From: a virus | DNA: 53,161 bases | Virus record (IMG/VR): IMGVR_UViG_3300042545_001591 | Coordinates: 1 to 53,161 of that record | Strand: one strand, 5' to 3' | In this document: in pieces, positions 6,901 through 16,513 of the stretch | Layout: every line of letters starts with the position of its first letter | Position numbering within the stretch: position 1 is the stretch's first letter | Made by a program: the position numbers and the translations under genes | Notes under the pieces: generated by a model | What the model was told of the DNA's origin: nothing | The model's input: only the letters and a program-made list of their open reading frames with translations | The model's database searches: none

Positions 6901-9170
6901 CTGCTCTCAAATCAAGAACTGCTGGCGGTGGAGCGATGACTGGTGCTGGGGCTGGTGCAGCAATAGGAACAATGATTGCTCCAGGAATTGGTACTGCCGT
7001 GGGTGCAGCGCTTGGTGCAATAACTGGCGCGCTCGCTGGTTTTGTTGGAGGAATGCGACAAAGGGCAAAAGAAGCAAAAGACGCAATGGGGTCTTTCTTA
7101 AACGGAATAGCAACACGCGAATTTGTTAATGCTCAGGGTGCAATCGTTAGTCAAGAAAAAGCTGCAGCTGCTGGAGAAAATTTATCTGGACGAAGTGGAG
7201 CGCTTGAAGGCGTTGCTGGAAGAACTGCTGAAAAATACCAGAAACTGAGCAACACTCTCAAAGCAAAAAACTTTGGTGGGAAATACAGCACAGAAACAGG
7301 CGAGTCAGCGGTTAGTGGCGCAAAAGGTGGCGCTTTGGCTGGAATGACATTGGGTGCTGGTGCCGGAGCAATCGTAGGAACAGCAATACCAATACCTGCG
7401 ATTGGAACACTCACCGGCGCCCTAATAGGTGGAGCAATTGGTCTTGTCGGCGGAGCTCTTGTGGGTGGTGTTGGTGGCGCAATAAAAGGATGGCTTGGTA
7501 GCGGCAAGCGGAAAAAGCAACAAGCAAAAGATTTTAGCATTCTTGAGGAAATAAATAAAGACCCTGCGTTTAAAGGAATTATTTCCGATACTGACATGAA
7601 ATCTATTAGGAAAGATAAAGGCGCTGCCCTTGAAAAAATGGGCAAAGACCTTCCAGAAAAACTAGCAGCAGCCACAGAGGTAAGTGACCAACAAGCCAAA
7701 CGTATGGAACTGCTTAAAAAAATGAGTGGCAAGTCAGGTGCGGAACTTGAAGTTCTAGCCAAGAAGATGGGCGTCAATCTTTATGATGCGGCAGCAAAGA
7801 CTAGTGACATCGTTGAAAAACTTGGAATGACAATGGTTAAAACGGCTAACGAAATGAAGGACGCAAACATTGACGTGTCCGTTAATTCAATTAATACCGC
7901 TTTTGATGACATCATAAAAAGAGTCAACGCCCCTAAGATTTACAGCGAGAGAGGGCGGCAAGTAGGCGACGTAATTAGGGGTGGAGGAGATGCTGGCTCT
8001 ATTCTCGAGGCATTAAAAGGGTTCCAAGAATCGTCGCTCGGAATGGGCGATAGCCCCATAGATTCCTTCTACGGGCAAATGGAGCAAGTTGGGTCACTTG
8101 CCAACCCAGGAAAACTTTTCCAAAAAGGTGGCGCATGGGATGATATTGACCCAGCCAAATTCTTTACCCCTGAAGTTTCAGCAGCGCTAGCCAAACAAGC
8201 GCAAGAAACCGAAAAAGGATTTACGACAAACGCAACCGGACAAATTTCTGGAATGATGGCCAAATCTGGAATGTATGCAAACGAAAACCAGATGAACGCC
8301 ATGATTGGGAGCATGGACGCCCCAAACAAGGAAAGATTCCTCAGAGACATGGAGTCTGGGGCTTTCAACATAACAGACCCGTTTGCAAACAAAACCGACG
8401 AAGAAGCTAAGAAAATATATAGCGCTAAAGGTTTTGACAGCAAAGAAGCATATATGTCGGCTGAAGTAAACTCCAAGTTTGCTTCTTATGGTGTAAATAA
8501 TCCGAAGCTTGATTTTGCAAGCATCGATAAAGATACCAATGCTGTTGCCGACAAGATGAGTACCGCCTCGGATACTTTTGCTGCTGCTGTTACAACATTC
8601 TCTACCAATATGGGTTCCTACTTTACTGACTCTGCCGGAAAACCTGAGTGGTGGACCAAAGAAGCCATGAAGGAAATCATGAATGGCGACACAAGCACCC
8701 CTCGTGGTGGCTCTATAGGAGATACAACTTCATCAAGACTTAGTCAGACAATGGCTAGACACAATTCTATTAACGGTTCAATTGCTGGCAACAGGTCAAT
8801 AACCTCTTCTTATAGAACCTACGGTCTTGGCTCTCTGAACTCCGACCATGTGACAGGAAGAGCAATAGACCTTGTTGGGCAAAACCTCGGCTCCTATGCT
8901 GTCGCCACTCGTAATGCTGGTGGATTTGCGGAGTTCCACGGAAGCGGAAACGCAAGACACCTTCACGCGGTCCCAGGAGCTGGAGCAATCGGCGACACGC
9001 TTACTCCAGTTTCTAACCAAACAGGTGGGGCAACTAGCGCTACTGTTACGTCCGGAAGTAACTCGTTTACCTTCCATATCAATGGTGGACAGAATAACCC
9101 TGAAGAGATAGCAAACATGGTGATGGCGAAGATACAGAACTCTGAACAGAGAATTAGAGAGAGAATCTAA
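3963..9170 (+). CDS. Tape measure protein with C-terminal M15-type peptidase motif
   Basis: At 1735 aa this is the longest protein here. It sets tail length and is threaded inside the tube. The start is GTG with GAGG seven bases upstream. Residues 1-75 are polar; 79-146 are hydrophobic and Ala-rich. Pro/Gly-rich linkers lie at about 552-597 and 759-802. Two long Gly/Ala-rich hydrophobic segments (about 979-1032 and 1122-1179) are likely membrane-active. Near the C-terminus, SDHVTGRAIDL (His1629, Asp1636) and RHLHAV (His1666, His1668) match the zinc ligands of M15 D,D-carboxypeptidase-like enzymes, suggesting that the tip cuts peptidoglycan during DNA entry. At the usual ~0.15 nm per residue the tail would be roughly 250 nm long (inference). 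Confidence 0.92.
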   Translation: MARAEGTVNIEVKGALQGALEVRTLSKALDKLDNSGKKLSSGAKTIQTYTQNLTTAGVKTRKVFDSMDKGIKMMGMGLTKGLMLALKATVLQFGVFSLALMGVHALFIAGKYLHKAYSWGMTAMAGAAASAAVALGTAAAAIREQQAAMFAFTKGGAGEFISGTNQARNAMRTLQADSQLAGLGVAALNKAYASMAKSMKSSQIAQSGAMLKNLMDFGAAGQDPAAAADKVGALIEALNNSKTSMASVKQAAKALGPQMEQALKKAKVTSKKQMKELIMSGELAKAGGVAGQFEAVNSTLIGQAKSFFTQIKGEFADFGQQFLEPAKVAMQKIFKIIRTDLLRVSGSLGEFGKGAFFDGLVSGVEKISNFFVKLMREWLPKTDGFFKNMSGGWEKFARWFRISREQLRPFVEGAKAVEGIFKPILSALKSGFLDSFKDFNEGAISNKETFAEIGQSLGGLITELFKLSDIFSTAFMDALPFLNDVIKGITSVVSMMTGLLSKFSGILGGPMAYMALLMMGRNMKNNKGGFLGKERAPVNTMNVTATNVNIGGKPIPGGPGGPPPGGPGGPKPIPTGPRPIGPGGKPIPIGPGRPPLALGPAKGNINYDVHGSPLYGGRRWGGDSRTGEFDAHGRPVTWGKDYPNPDAKLVGRAGGWRTRKDGSRYFNKGMWTKKTPGTGDVGITGRGGMPYSGSPMLAIGAGPTAAGTAGATDGAIQAASGANARRVLLMQQRYQNLGPGVERDQAAAWLSGRGHALTPPAGGGGGTRFSSGATPGPSGGGGGMPGPGGPGTAPPGAGGPGTQGAYRRNGLWARMNAGAAQQAQGNTGLGNDLFRTKITGRRFATAETDANGEYTGRVMNLSRKIDPITGNRITTGQGATYDPQTGFVSTKGMSVGNKIKYSGMTTRSIRNGALGSAVLGNAEKGIGGLNNSMGAKMAVGMGMSALSQKMPEEAQGAMALGGMVGQFNPLAGMAVGLGGAALKSRTAGGGAMTGAGAGAAIGTMIAPGIGTAVGAALGAITGALAGFVGGMRQRAKEAKDAMGSFLNGIATREFVNAQGAIVSQEKAAAAGENLSGRSGALEGVAGRTAEKYQKLSNTLKAKNFGGKYSTETGESAVSGAKGGALAGMTLGAGAGAIVGTAIPIPAIGTLTGALIGGAIGLVGGALVGGVGGAIKGWLGSGKRKKQQAKDFSILEEINKDPAFKGIISDTDMKSIRKDKGAALEKMGKDLPEKLAAATEVSDQQAKRMELLKKMSGKSGAELEVLAKKMGVNLYDAAAKTSDIVEKLGMTMVKTANEMKDANIDVSVNSINTAFDDIIKRVNAPKIYSERGRQVGDVIRGGGDAGSILEALKGFQESSLGMGDSPIDSFYGQMEQVGSLANPGKLFQKGGAWDDIDPAKFFTPEVSAALAKQAQETEKGFTTNATGQISGMMAKSGMYANENQMNAMIGSMDAPNKERFLRDMESGAFNITDPFANKTDEEAKKIYSAKGFDSKEAYMSAEVNSKFASYGVNNPKLDFASIDKDTNAVADKMSTASDTFAAAVTTFSTNMGSYFTDSAGKPEWWTKEAMKEIMNGDTSTPRGGSIGDTTSSRLSQTMARHNSINGSIAGNRSITSSYRTYGLGSLNSDHVTGRAIDLVGQNLGSYAVATRNAGGFAEFHGSGNARHLHAVPGAGAIGDTLTPVSNQTGGATSATVTSGSNSFTFHINGGQNNPEEIANMVMAKIQNSEQRIRERI

Positions 9171-10816
9171 TGGCAGTTTTAGCTCAGCCCATTCAGAATA
9201 CTTATTTCTATAAAGAAATTCGCAAAACACAGCCCGGGGTTGGGGTCATTTATCCCGGCTACCCTGTTTACCACTTGTATAAAAACATTCCAGATGGTGC
9301 GCCGTATAGGTTGGACGAAATTGAATACTGGATGCCCCTTCCAGGACTAAACGTATACAAAGAATACACATCCGGCGATGAAAACGTTTTAGCCGAAAGA
9401 ACTAAGTACGAGCCACGACTTGAACTAGGAGTTAAAAAAGGTCGTAGGTATTACTCGGACAGGTTTGATGTTTACACTCATAAGTATTGTGGGACCAAGC
9501 TTTACGTTGCAACTGGAAGAACCCGTCTTTATCCTCTGTCTCCAGATACAAATCCATATTCGTATAGAAATATTCAGATTTGGATTGAGAGTCCAGAGAC
9601 ATACGTAAATACGTATGACAGTTATGGAACGTTAATCGTTCCGTCCTATTGGTATCACCCTTTCAACAACATGTTTTACCCTTTTGGCAACCTGCAGACT
9701 TTTGGAATCACAGACAGTCAGTACCTTATTGACAGCCTGTTCACTAGGGATACGTCTGGCAAGAGCGACGAAGCCTTGATGGCCAATGCTGCAGAATCGA
9801 TAAGAATTGCCCAAATAGACGAACTGATGTCCAAGGGGAGCAGTAGGGAAGAAGCAGTTGCGTTGATTAATGCCAATGCTCAATCTGCCCTAACAACAAG
9901 AGCAGCGCAATCATTGATTACCCCAAACTCAATAACAGCAAGACGCCCAGTAAAAAGTCAAAACATAGCAGTGAACGTCAGAGCATCCTCCCTCAGGGGT
10001 GTTTCGGCAAGTTCGGTATCTATTTCAGCATCACAAAATCCAAAACTTGTTCAGACGACAACTTCGGGACAAGAGCCATTAGTGTACGAGTTCCTTCATA
10101 GACCAAATCAAATTTCATACAGCAACATAGGTTCAGAGTGGTCGCCAATAGACAGGGCGGCAAATAGGCCTATGATTGACTGGAAAGCATACAAGCTTAT
10201 GAATGTCTCCTTTAGTTTCATTGTTGCCGCTGATGGCGCGGGAAGCCTTGATACGGCAATAGATGGCAAGGTAATAACAACAAGCATTGATGCAGAACTT
10301 AAAACTTTGCGTCAAATGGCAACAAGCCCATTCCCTGTTGTTTTTATGGGATTTGACAAACTGTTGGAAGAGCCAGTCAGGTTTCCATTTAATAACGATG
10401 CCGGAAAAGGTTCCTTGTTTGTTATAGCCGACTTTAGCGTTAGCTCTATCTATAGAAGCTCTACTGGGGCAATAAGCCGCGCATCATGCGACATAACGCT
10501 TACCGAGTATCCAAAAGAAATGATAAAGCTAATTGAGTTTCCAAAACTCAAACCAATACCGGAAATACCGCCACCACCGCCAGGCAACAAGGGCATGTGC
10601 GATAGTACCCTTGCAGAGACAACATGGAATAGAAAAACAGTTAGTGAGGACTTGTTAGCAGAAATGGCAAGACTTGGGTTCATAACGTACAACGGAAAAT
10701 GCAGCAGCATAATTCCTTTCAATCAAGATGTGTATCAAAAAATTGTCAATAACCCTAGTCTTATCTACAGAATTGATAAAGCGGGCAACACCGGCATGGG
10801 GGGCCGTTTAACATAA
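9170..10816 (+). CDS. Baseplate/tail protein downstream of tape measure
   Basis: A 548-aa protein whose ATG overlaps the tape-measure stop (TAATG), indicating coupling. Residues 1-170 are rich in Tyr and Pro (YFYKEIRKTQPGVGVIYPGY), resembling no family I can name. Residues about 300-450 (FLHRPNQISYSNIGSEWSPI, later FPVVFMGFD, LFVIADFSVSS, ASCDITLTEYP) look like the beta-rich domain of P2 gpU / LysM-type proteins that link the tape measure to the baseplate hub. A Pro-rich linker (EIPPPPPGNKG) precedes a short C-terminal domain containing two cysteines. The role as inner baseplate or hub connector is inferred from gene order and this weak resemblance. Confidence 0.6.
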   Translation: MAVLAQPIQNTYFYKEIRKTQPGVGVIYPGYPVYHLYKNIPDGAPYRLDEIEYWMPLPGLNVYKEYTSGDENVLAERTKYEPRLELGVKKGRRYYSDRFDVYTHKYCGTKLYVATGRTRLYPLSPDTNPYSYRNIQIWIESPETYVNTYDSYGTLIVPSYWYHPFNNMFYPFGNLQTFGITDSQYLIDSLFTRDTSGKSDEALMANAAESIRIAQIDELMSKGSSREEAVALINANAQSALTTRAAQSLITPNSITARRPVKSQNIAVNVRASSLRGVSASSVSISASQNPKLVQTTTSGQEPLVYEFLHRPNQISYSNIGSEWSPIDRAANRPMIDWKAYKLMNVSFSFIVAADGAGSLDTAIDGKVITTSIDAELKTLRQMATSPFPVVFMGFDKLLEEPVRFPFNNDAGKGSLFVIADFSVSSIYRSSTGAISRASCDITLTEYPKEMIKLIEFPKLKPIPEIPPPPPGNKGMCDSTLAETTWNRKTVSEDLLAEMARLGFITYNGKCSSIIPFNQDVYQKIVNNPSLIYRIDKAGNTGMGGRLT

Positions 10817-10817
10817 A

Positions 10818-12419
10818 ATGGAGGTAGACAACAGAATCCCCATTGAATTATGGAAGCAGATTCCGCGTTCTCTTGAGCGCCAGTACGGCGGCGTTATATT
10901 CTTCATGGACGAAAAAAAAGAAGAGATAGCTGATGTAAGAGAACGTCTTATTAGTGTAAACGTAAGCTACACGATGAACATGGCTAGCGAGCTGTCGTTT
11001 ACGGTTCTTGACGAAGGTCTTAAAATGATTTCCAAGAACTATTTTAATATAGGTCGTGTTGTTGCCTATGTTAGCGAGACATTCGGAACCATAGAAAAAA
11101 CAACACTTCCAGAAACATCACAACGCCAATTACAGCTCTTTGAGATATCCAACGTTGGCGTATCTCAGGGTTCTGGCGAAAACCCCGTAATAACAGTTAC
11201 ATGTTATTCCCGTGCCGTACAGCAAATGAAGAGAGATAGAAAACCTGGAACTATTGGTGGTTCCGGAACCGAGTTTGTAAAAAGGGCCGCAAAAAAATAT
11301 GGACTCAAATTTTGGGGTGAAACCACTTCAAAGTCGCAACACATAAATAAGGCTTCAGCAGGCTCTAAGGCCGAATCTCTTTGGGATGTCATCGGTAGCC
11401 TTGCGAAAGATGCAAAGTTTGTTGTTTACGAAGTGGATGGATATTTAATATTTGCATCTCAAAAATACATTCTCAAAAGATGGGGAACCCATGAAGCGCC
11501 ATTAACTGACGCTCAAAAGAAAAGTAAAGACAAAAGAGTAAAAACTCAAAACAAGTACATACCTCTTACATGGAAAAACAAAAAACTTGACTCTGCAGAC
11601 CTAAGAGAAGACCTTCAGCTTCTCGAAATTCCAAGCATTACAATTACTGAAAATAACCCATGGGATGCTTCCGGTTCGGCACTGATAGATAGATTTAATG
11701 CTGTTCGTCTCAGGCCCGGGATGACAATAAAACTTGGTGGGATGTCCGACTACAACGGCTACTACTTAATAGAATCTGTTTCTTTTTCAGACATATCCCC
11801 AGACCCAGTGAGTATTTCATTTAAAAAGCCTGAACCAGCTAAAGCCACAGACGTTAAGGACCTTCCAATTGGGGCACGTGGCCCTCAGGTAATTGACATA
11901 ACCGACCAAATTGGAATAACGGCCAGAGATAGAACATACGAGGTAACTGAGGCTGGGTCAAAGTTCTTTAGCAAAAGAACTTACAAAGGCATATTCCCAT
12001 TACCGGACGCCGACAATAGAACCAGCCGTTATCCATTAGCCACAACAGGAGTATTCGCACAGGGGAATGTAGACCTCTACGGAAGACCAGTGCTTGTATC
12101 TGGTTCTAACGTAAAGACAACACATTCGATAACTATCTATCCATGGACCGAAGCAGGGGTGAATAATGGTAAACCGTTCTCTCTTCTCCTAACACCAATA
12201 TGGACAGTTGGTGGTGTCCCTGTGGAGTTAAACCAAGCCCAAACTATTGCTAAATATCAATCTGATGGAAAGTTTTTGGCAAAAGCAAGAGGAAAATCTA
12301 AAGTAGAATCTATTTTAAATGCTGGGGTTTACGGGGAGCTAATACACGGTCAACAGCAAGAGATAATGAAAAAAAAATTCCCTAACGGAAAATACGTCAC
12401 CACTGCTGGGAGCGAATAA
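10818..12419 (+). CDS. Baseplate hub protein (gpD/gp27-like)
   Basis: A 533-aa protein starting one base after the previous stop. N-terminal residues 40-130 ([20 protein letters not shown], later [14 protein letters not shown] and [15 protein letters not shown]), then a Lys-rich domain with [20 protein letters not shown], follow the pattern of the phage late control gene D / T4 gp27 hub family, which forms the trimeric ring below the tube and carries the spike. Position before an OB-fold spike gene agrees. The C-terminal 170 residues are beta-rich and may be lineage-specific. The last base of the stop is the A of the next ATG. Confidence 0.75.
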   Translation: MEVDNRIPIELWKQIPRSLERQYGGVIFFMDEKKEEIADVRERLISVNVSYTMNMASELSFTVLDEGLKMISKNYFNIGRVVAYVSETFGTIEKTTLPETSQRQLQLFEISNVGVSQGSGENPVITVTCYSRAVQQMKRDRKPGTIGGSGTEFVKRAAKKYGLKFWGETTSKSQHINKASAGSKAESLWDVIGSLAKDAKFVVYEVDGYLIFASQKYILKRWGTHEAPLTDAQKKSKDKRVKTQNKYIPLTWKNKKLDSADLREDLQLLEIPSITITENNPWDASGSALIDRFNAVRLRPGMTIKLGGMSDYNGYYLIESVSFSDISPDPVSISFKKPEPAKATDVKDLPIGARGPQVIDITDQIGITARDRTYEVTEAGSKFFSKRTYKGIFPLPDADNRTSRYPLATTGVFAQGNVDLYGRPVLVSGSNVKTTHSITIYPWTEAGVNNGKPFSLLLTPIWTVGGVPVELNQAQTIAKYQSDGKFLAKARGKSKVESILNAGVYGELIHGQQQEIMKKKFPNGKYVTTAGSE

Positions 12420-14422
12420 TGCTTACTCCTCCACAGCCACAGACAGTACGTAGAGACAATGCCTTCTCTGTTCGCAAAGACCCGGGCGAAATATTTAACT
12501 GTATTGTTACGCGAGTAACTGCGGATGGGCGCGTTCACGTTCACGTTCCTGAACTTGGTAGCGATTTGGGCCCAATTCTTCCTCTTGATACAGACCTAAC
12601 CAAGAAGTACAAAGTAGAAGACACGGTTGTTGGCACTTTCCTGACGTCAGCAATGAGTAGCTTTGTCATCTTTGGATTAAGCAAGTCATCTAATCGTTCT
12701 TCTATCCTTATTTTTGCAACAGAAGCAGAAAGAACCGCATCGCTTGGTACATCTCCAAGTACTGGAATATTCACATACGTGACTGCTACTTCCGCTGTTC
12801 AATACTGGAATGGTTCGGCATGGATGTCGATAGGTGGAGGCGTAAGAGTATCCGACACCGCACCAACGTCTCCAATGCAGGGTGATTTGTGGTTTGAATC
12901 AGACACAAGCCTTACGTTTGTTTACTACGATTCAGCATGGGTCGAGGTTGGACCACAGCCAGCAACTGGCCCCACTGGACCCACTGGACCCTCCGGCGGG
13001 CCAACAGGACCAACTGGCGTAACCGGTGCAACTGGACCGGCAGGAGCAACAGGAGCAACAGGCGCAACGGGCGCAACAGGTCCTGTCGGCCCTACTGGCA
13101 TTACGGGTCCTACCGGTCCTGCAGGTGCAACTGGGGCAACCGGCCCCCAAGGGGACCCAGGATTTAATGGTCTACCTGGGTTGGATGGAGCAACCGGGCC
13201 AACTGGTCCTGCTGGAGACACGGGAGCAACGGGTCCTTCTGGTCCCTCCGGTCCTGCAGTTGTTTCTGTTGGAACAGTAAGCGACGGTGCTACTGGTTCT
13301 GTTGTAAATAGCGGAACAGCTGGGGCTGCGATACTCGACTTTGTGTTGCCTATTGGGGCTACTGGGAATACTGGCCCAGTAGGTGCCACTGGTGCAACGG
13401 GTTCCGGCTACTCGGGCGTAACATCAACAACTCAACACAATATAGCCGTTTCAGGTGTAAAAGCTTTTACACTTAACACCGCCAATAGCGCATTTACCAC
13501 TGGACAAAGAGTTCGTGCTGCTACTCCATTAGCTCCAGCAAACTACGTTGAAGGCATTGTTACTGTAACAAGCACGACCTTAACAATGACAGTAGACACC
13601 ACCGGTGGCGCTGGTATTTACAACTCGTGGGCATTTTCTACTGCAGGAAATGTTGGGGCAACTGGACCTTCTGGAGTCCCAGGTTCAAACGGTGTAACCT
13701 CACTAACGGGCGGTACAGGAGTTTCTGTATCTAGTTCTACAGGTGCAGTAACTGCGAGTATTGGGCAATCAGTTGCCACCACGGCAAATCCAACTTTTGG
13801 AAACATAACCGCATCAGGTTCCGGAGATACGAGTGTCAGAATTAACTCTACCAGTGGTTATGCCATTCAGTATTTTTCAATAAATGGCACCAATAGATGG
13901 CATTATGAAGTCACCCCTTCTTACCAATCGTGGGGGCTTGTTGAAACTGGTATCGCTCAACGAATGACGGTTAACGCTGGTACCGGTAATGCAACTTTTA
14001 CTGGAGCCGTAACAGCTTCTGGTGCGGCATCAATGGGTGCACTCCGTAGTACTGATTTGTCGTATAACAACTCTTCCCAAAATGTGCCTATAAGATTTGA
14101 CCAAATTGGTTACAATATTGGCAGCCACTACAACGCTGCCACTGGATTACTGACCGCCCCCCTTGCTGGCGATTATGCTGTTTCGTGTGGCGTTTACAAT
14201 GCCGCAAACGTAGACGTAAGTCAATTATGGAGCGTACAAAATGGTGCACGAGGACCAAGCATTGCTTTGACCAGTTCCGCAAATGGCAACCTGGCCGGTT
14301 CCGGAGTATTCCGTCTGGCTGCGGGCGACACCCTGGGAATGGCCGCATGGTTTGGTGGCGCTACAGTAACAATTACGTCTAACTACTTCCATACTTTTTT
14401 GAAAATTAGATACATAGGATAG
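12419..14422 (+). CDS. OB-fold baseplate spike fused to collagen stalk and C1q-like head
   Basis: A 667-aa protein. Residues about 20-100 ([36 protein letters not shown]) resemble the OB domain of gpV/gp5-type spikes. Near 157 is [20 protein letters not shown], a module shared with two minus-strand fibres. Residues about 183-280 are collagen-type Gly-X-Y repeats ([33 protein letters not shown]). A beta region follows, and the last ~130 residues ([41 protein letters not shown]) look like a C1q/TNF-type jelly-roll trimer head. The protein is thus a spike or central fibre that could both plug the hub and bind the cell. Prolines lie mostly in the X position, which limits collagen-type 4-hydroxylation. 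Confidence 0.75.
   Translation: MLTPPQPQTVRRDNAFSVRKDPGEIFNCIVTRVTADGRVHVHVPELGSDLGPILPLDTDLTKKYKVEDTVVGTFLTSAMSSFVIFGLSKSSNRSSILIFATEAERTASLGTSPSTGIFTYVTATSAVQYWNGSAWMSIGGGVRVSDTAPTSPMQGDLWFESDTSLTFVYYDSAWVEVGPQPATGPTGPTGPSGGPTGPTGVTGATGPAGATGATGATGATGPVGPTGITGPTGPAGATGATGPQGDPGFNGLPGLDGATGPTGPAGDTGATGPSGPSGPAVVSVGTVSDGATGSVVNSGTAGAAILDFVLPIGATGNTGPVGATGATGSGYSGVTSTTQHNIAVSGVKAFTLNTANSAFTTGQRVRAATPLAPANYVEGIVTVTSTTLTMTVDTTGGAGIYNSWAFSTAGNVGATGPSGVPGSNGVTSLTGGTGVSVSSSTGAVTASIGQSVATTANPTFGNITASGSGDTSVRINSTSGYAIQYFSINGTNRWHYEVTPSYQSWGLVETGIAQRMTVNAGTGNATFTGAVTASGAASMGALRSTDLSYNNSSQNVPIRFDQIGYNIGSHYNAATGLLTAPLAGDYAVSCGVYNAANVDVSQLWSVQNGARGPSIALTSSANGNLAGSGVFRLAAGDTLGMAAWFGGATVTITSNYFHTFLKIRYIG
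12967..13257 (+). repeat. Collagen-like Gly-X-Y coding repeat
   Basis: Tandem 9-base units, mostly encoding Gly-Pro-Thr, Gly-Ala-Thr and Gly-Pro-Ala/Ser, run through the centre of the spike gene. Codons vary between GGC, GGT, GGA and GGG and between the four Pro codons, so the repeat is kept at protein level rather than being a recent DNA expansion. Confidence 0.85.
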
Positions 14423-14428
14423 GAAATA

Positions 14429-14716
14429 ATGAACACTTTTACAGTAACTCTTACAGACGCAGAACTTAAAGCATTGGCCCATGTTGCCTATGAGCCGCAA
14501 GACTGGATTGATAATGTTGTCCATGAACGCTGCCGTATCGCCATGGAAGAAATATTTGCAGCAGAGGTGGCCCGAATGGTTGCAGACCCGACCACGACCT
14601 CAATCCCTGCCGACCGTGAAGAAGTTGTTCTAGCGGCGGACATCAAGACAGCTAAAGAAATACACGAAGAGAACATGCTCCCCCCCGTCACACAAACACC
14701 AGACCCTATGGGATAA
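14429..14716 (+). CDS. Conserved small phage protein of unknown role
   Basis: A 95-aa acidic, helical protein (FTVTLTDAELKALAHVAYEP, WIDNVVHERCRIAMEEIFAA). The Shine-Dalgarno TAGGAAAT lies just upstream of the ATG, seven bases after the spike gene. Small proteins that begin with a TLTDAELKAL-type segment and contain an EWI/DWI...R motif occur in many phage tail regions, but I know of no proven function. It sits between spike and gp25-like genes, so a baseplate assembly role is possible. Confidence 0.6.
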   Translation: MNTFTVTLTDAELKALAHVAYEPQDWIDNVVHERCRIAMEEIFAAEVARMVADPTTTSIPADREEVVLAADIKTAKEIHEENMLPPVTQTPDPMG

Positions 14717-14722
14717 TTGAAT

Positions 14723-15019
14723 ATGGACACTATTAAATTCCCAATTAAATTTGACACATCTGGCGTCCAGAAGCTCTATGACGGCACTTACGATTTCTAC
14801 TCTCAACTATTGACAGTTGCCTTATTGACCGAGCCTCGAAGCCATCCGTTTACTCCAAGATTTGGAGTTAGCGACCCGACCTTCACAACTATAGATAAAG
14901 GCCTATTTGTTCTCAATGCTTCTCGTTTTGTCCCAGAAGTTGAAATAACATCACTTAACATATCGGAAGACAATGGGACAATAGGTGTTCAGTTTTCTTT
15001 TGTAATAACGGAAGAGTAA
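14723..15019 (+). CDS. Baseplate wedge protein, gp25-like
   Basis: A 98-aa protein from ATG 14723, preferred over the TTG at 14717 because GGGA lies at a normal distance upstream. FDTSGVQKLYDGTYDFYSQL, then LLTEPRSHPFTPRFGVSDPT and a beta C-terminus (EVEITSLNIS, GVQFSFVITEE) match the small gp25/gpW lysozyme-like wedge family in length and layout. The EPR motif typical of gp25 (here TEPRSHP) is visible. The protein joins the wedge to the sheath and starts sheath polymerisation. It directly precedes the J-like gene, the usual pairing. Confidence 0.75.
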   Translation: MDTIKFPIKFDTSGVQKLYDGTYDFYSQLLTVALLTEPRSHPFTPRFGVSDPTFTTIDKGLFVLNASRFVPEVEITSLNISEDNGTIGVQFSFVITEE

Positions 15020-15023
15020 ATCC

Positions 15024-16511
15024 ATGCCAGCAGATTTTTCACAATACGTAGACCTAACTATCTACGACAAAGAGCCAGGCGACATGTACTTGGAAGCCAT
15101 AGAGATGGCTCGCTTAACCCTGCCCGAATTCTCCCTTAGAACAGGAACTGTAGAAGACGCCATATTCCAGGCGATGGCATGGATTGGTTGGGTTAACGCA
15201 ACCTCTGTAAATAGAATCCCGGACAGATTAATGGCCGGAATACTTTCAATGATGGGCGTCACCATTAACTTGTCGTCTTCAGCGCAAATGAACATTACCG
15301 TCACGGCCGACTCCTACGAAGGTGCGACTATCCCGGTCGGAACAGTATTCGGATACACCAGTATTTTTGAAGACGAAGTAATCGAGTATGTATTTATGAC
15401 GGTTGAGGCGCTTGAGATTGCAGCAGATGAATCACCTGCTCCTGGTGACCCTTTCCCGTCAGGGGTCGTTCTTGCTGAATGTATAACCCCAGGAGTTATT
15501 CCGTCAATTACCCCGGCAACTCCGTTAACCCTACTCACCCCGTCGACTTCTATTATTAGTGCAGAATCCAGTTCTGGTGTAAGCACCTCTGGCGCACCTC
15601 TTGCATATTTCCAAAATGGAGTAAATAACGAAACATCGTCTGGTTTCCTATCTAGGGCGGTTTCGTATCTGTCATCTCTTTCGTCAACATTGGTTAAAGC
15701 CAGCCAGGTTGATTCATTCGTTGCCAATACATATTCTGGTTTAGTTGGACGAGTTCGCACATACGACTTGACAGATGGTGACCCAGACACTGGAGACATC
15801 GCAACAAGTAAAACCAAAACAATTACAAACGTTTCCAGAGTTGTATCCCCCAGTCAAATTGCAACAGTAACAATTGGCTCCAATCATCAGTTCCAAGCAG
15901 GAGACAGGGTTGATATTTCTGGATTAACAAATACCACATACAACGGTGTTGGTATTGAATTAACGAGTGTTAGTGCAACAACTATATCTTATGCCAATTC
16001 TGGTTCTATACAGACTTCTACTGCTGACTCTGGAACCGTCACTAAGGGAATTGAGTCAGTTGGAAATATTGCTGTTTTTGTTTACGGAAACGGCGACTTC
16101 GTGGATACGTTGATTCAAATACCGGACATACAAAGCGCAATCATTGACAAAGCACTTCCGGGTCTTATCGTAAACGTGAGCAACTTTGAACTTCTTTCCG
16201 CCACGATTGTTGCGTCGGTTGTTCTTGATTCAAACTACGACCAGGAACCACTGGAGCAAACAGTAGAAAACTCGATTATCGAGTACCTGAGTCCTGGTGT
16301 TTACCCAACTTCGGAAGACGTCCTTAGGGCCAATCAAATCATTGCTTTGATTAGTGCTATCCCAGGCGTTAGATACGTTTCATCATTCGCGCTAACCCCA
16401 GGAACCAGTAACTGGCTTCCTCAGATTGATGAAAACTTAGAACCAGCAAACAAGGGATGGGCTCCAAGAATCACGCCCGGCGATTTAACTATCTCATACA
16501 CGGTGGTATAG
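15024..16511 (+). CDS. Baseplate J-like wedge protein
   Basis: A 495-aa protein of the gpJ/gp6 type. The N-terminus (LEAIEMARLTLPEFSLRTGT, AMAWIGWVNATSVNRIPDRL, LSMMGVTINLSSSAQMNITV) and GATIPVGTVFGY are characteristic of baseplate J. Residues about 265-345 (RVVSPSQIATVTIGSNHQFQ and following) look like an inserted beta domain of the same sort as one in the 914-aa minus-strand protein (HGLSLGNEIAVMGL). The C-terminal part (QTVENSIIEYLSPGVYPTSE, IPGVRYVSSFALTP) again fits gpJ. It forms the wedge ring of the baseplate with the gp25-like and I-like proteins. Confidence 0.85.
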   Translation: MPADFSQYVDLTIYDKEPGDMYLEAIEMARLTLPEFSLRTGTVEDAIFQAMAWIGWVNATSVNRIPDRLMAGILSMMGVTINLSSSAQMNITVTADSYEGATIPVGTVFGYTSIFEDEVIEYVFMTVEALEIAADESPAPGDPFPSGVVLAECITPGVIPSITPATPLTLLTPSTSIISAESSSGVSTSGAPLAYFQNGVNNETSSGFLSRAVSYLSSLSSTLVKASQVDSFVANTYSGLVGRVRTYDLTDGDPDTGDIATSKTKTITNVSRVVSPSQIATVTIGSNHQFQAGDRVDISGLTNTTYNGVGIELTSVSATTISYANSGSIQTSTADSGTVTKGIESVGNIAVFVYGNGDFVDTLIQIPDIQSAIIDKALPGLIVNVSNFELLSATIVASVVLDSNYDQEPLEQTVENSIIEYLSPGVYPTSEDVLRANQIIALISAIPGVRYVSSFALTPGTSNWLPQIDENLEPANKGWAPRITPGDLTISYTVV

Positions 16512-16513
16512 CC

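Noticed and set aside
12925-13389. Minus-strand Pro/Gly/Val-rich frame resembling a collagen-type protein
   Set aside because: Reverse complement of GGN-CCN collagen codons is also GGN-CCN-like, so the antisense frame mimics collagen. The plus-strand gene has proper flanking domains and operon context.
16457-16513. Longer N-terminus for the I-like baseplate gene
   Set aside because: It would overlap the J-like gene by 55 bases; GTG 16514 lies just after the J-like stop.
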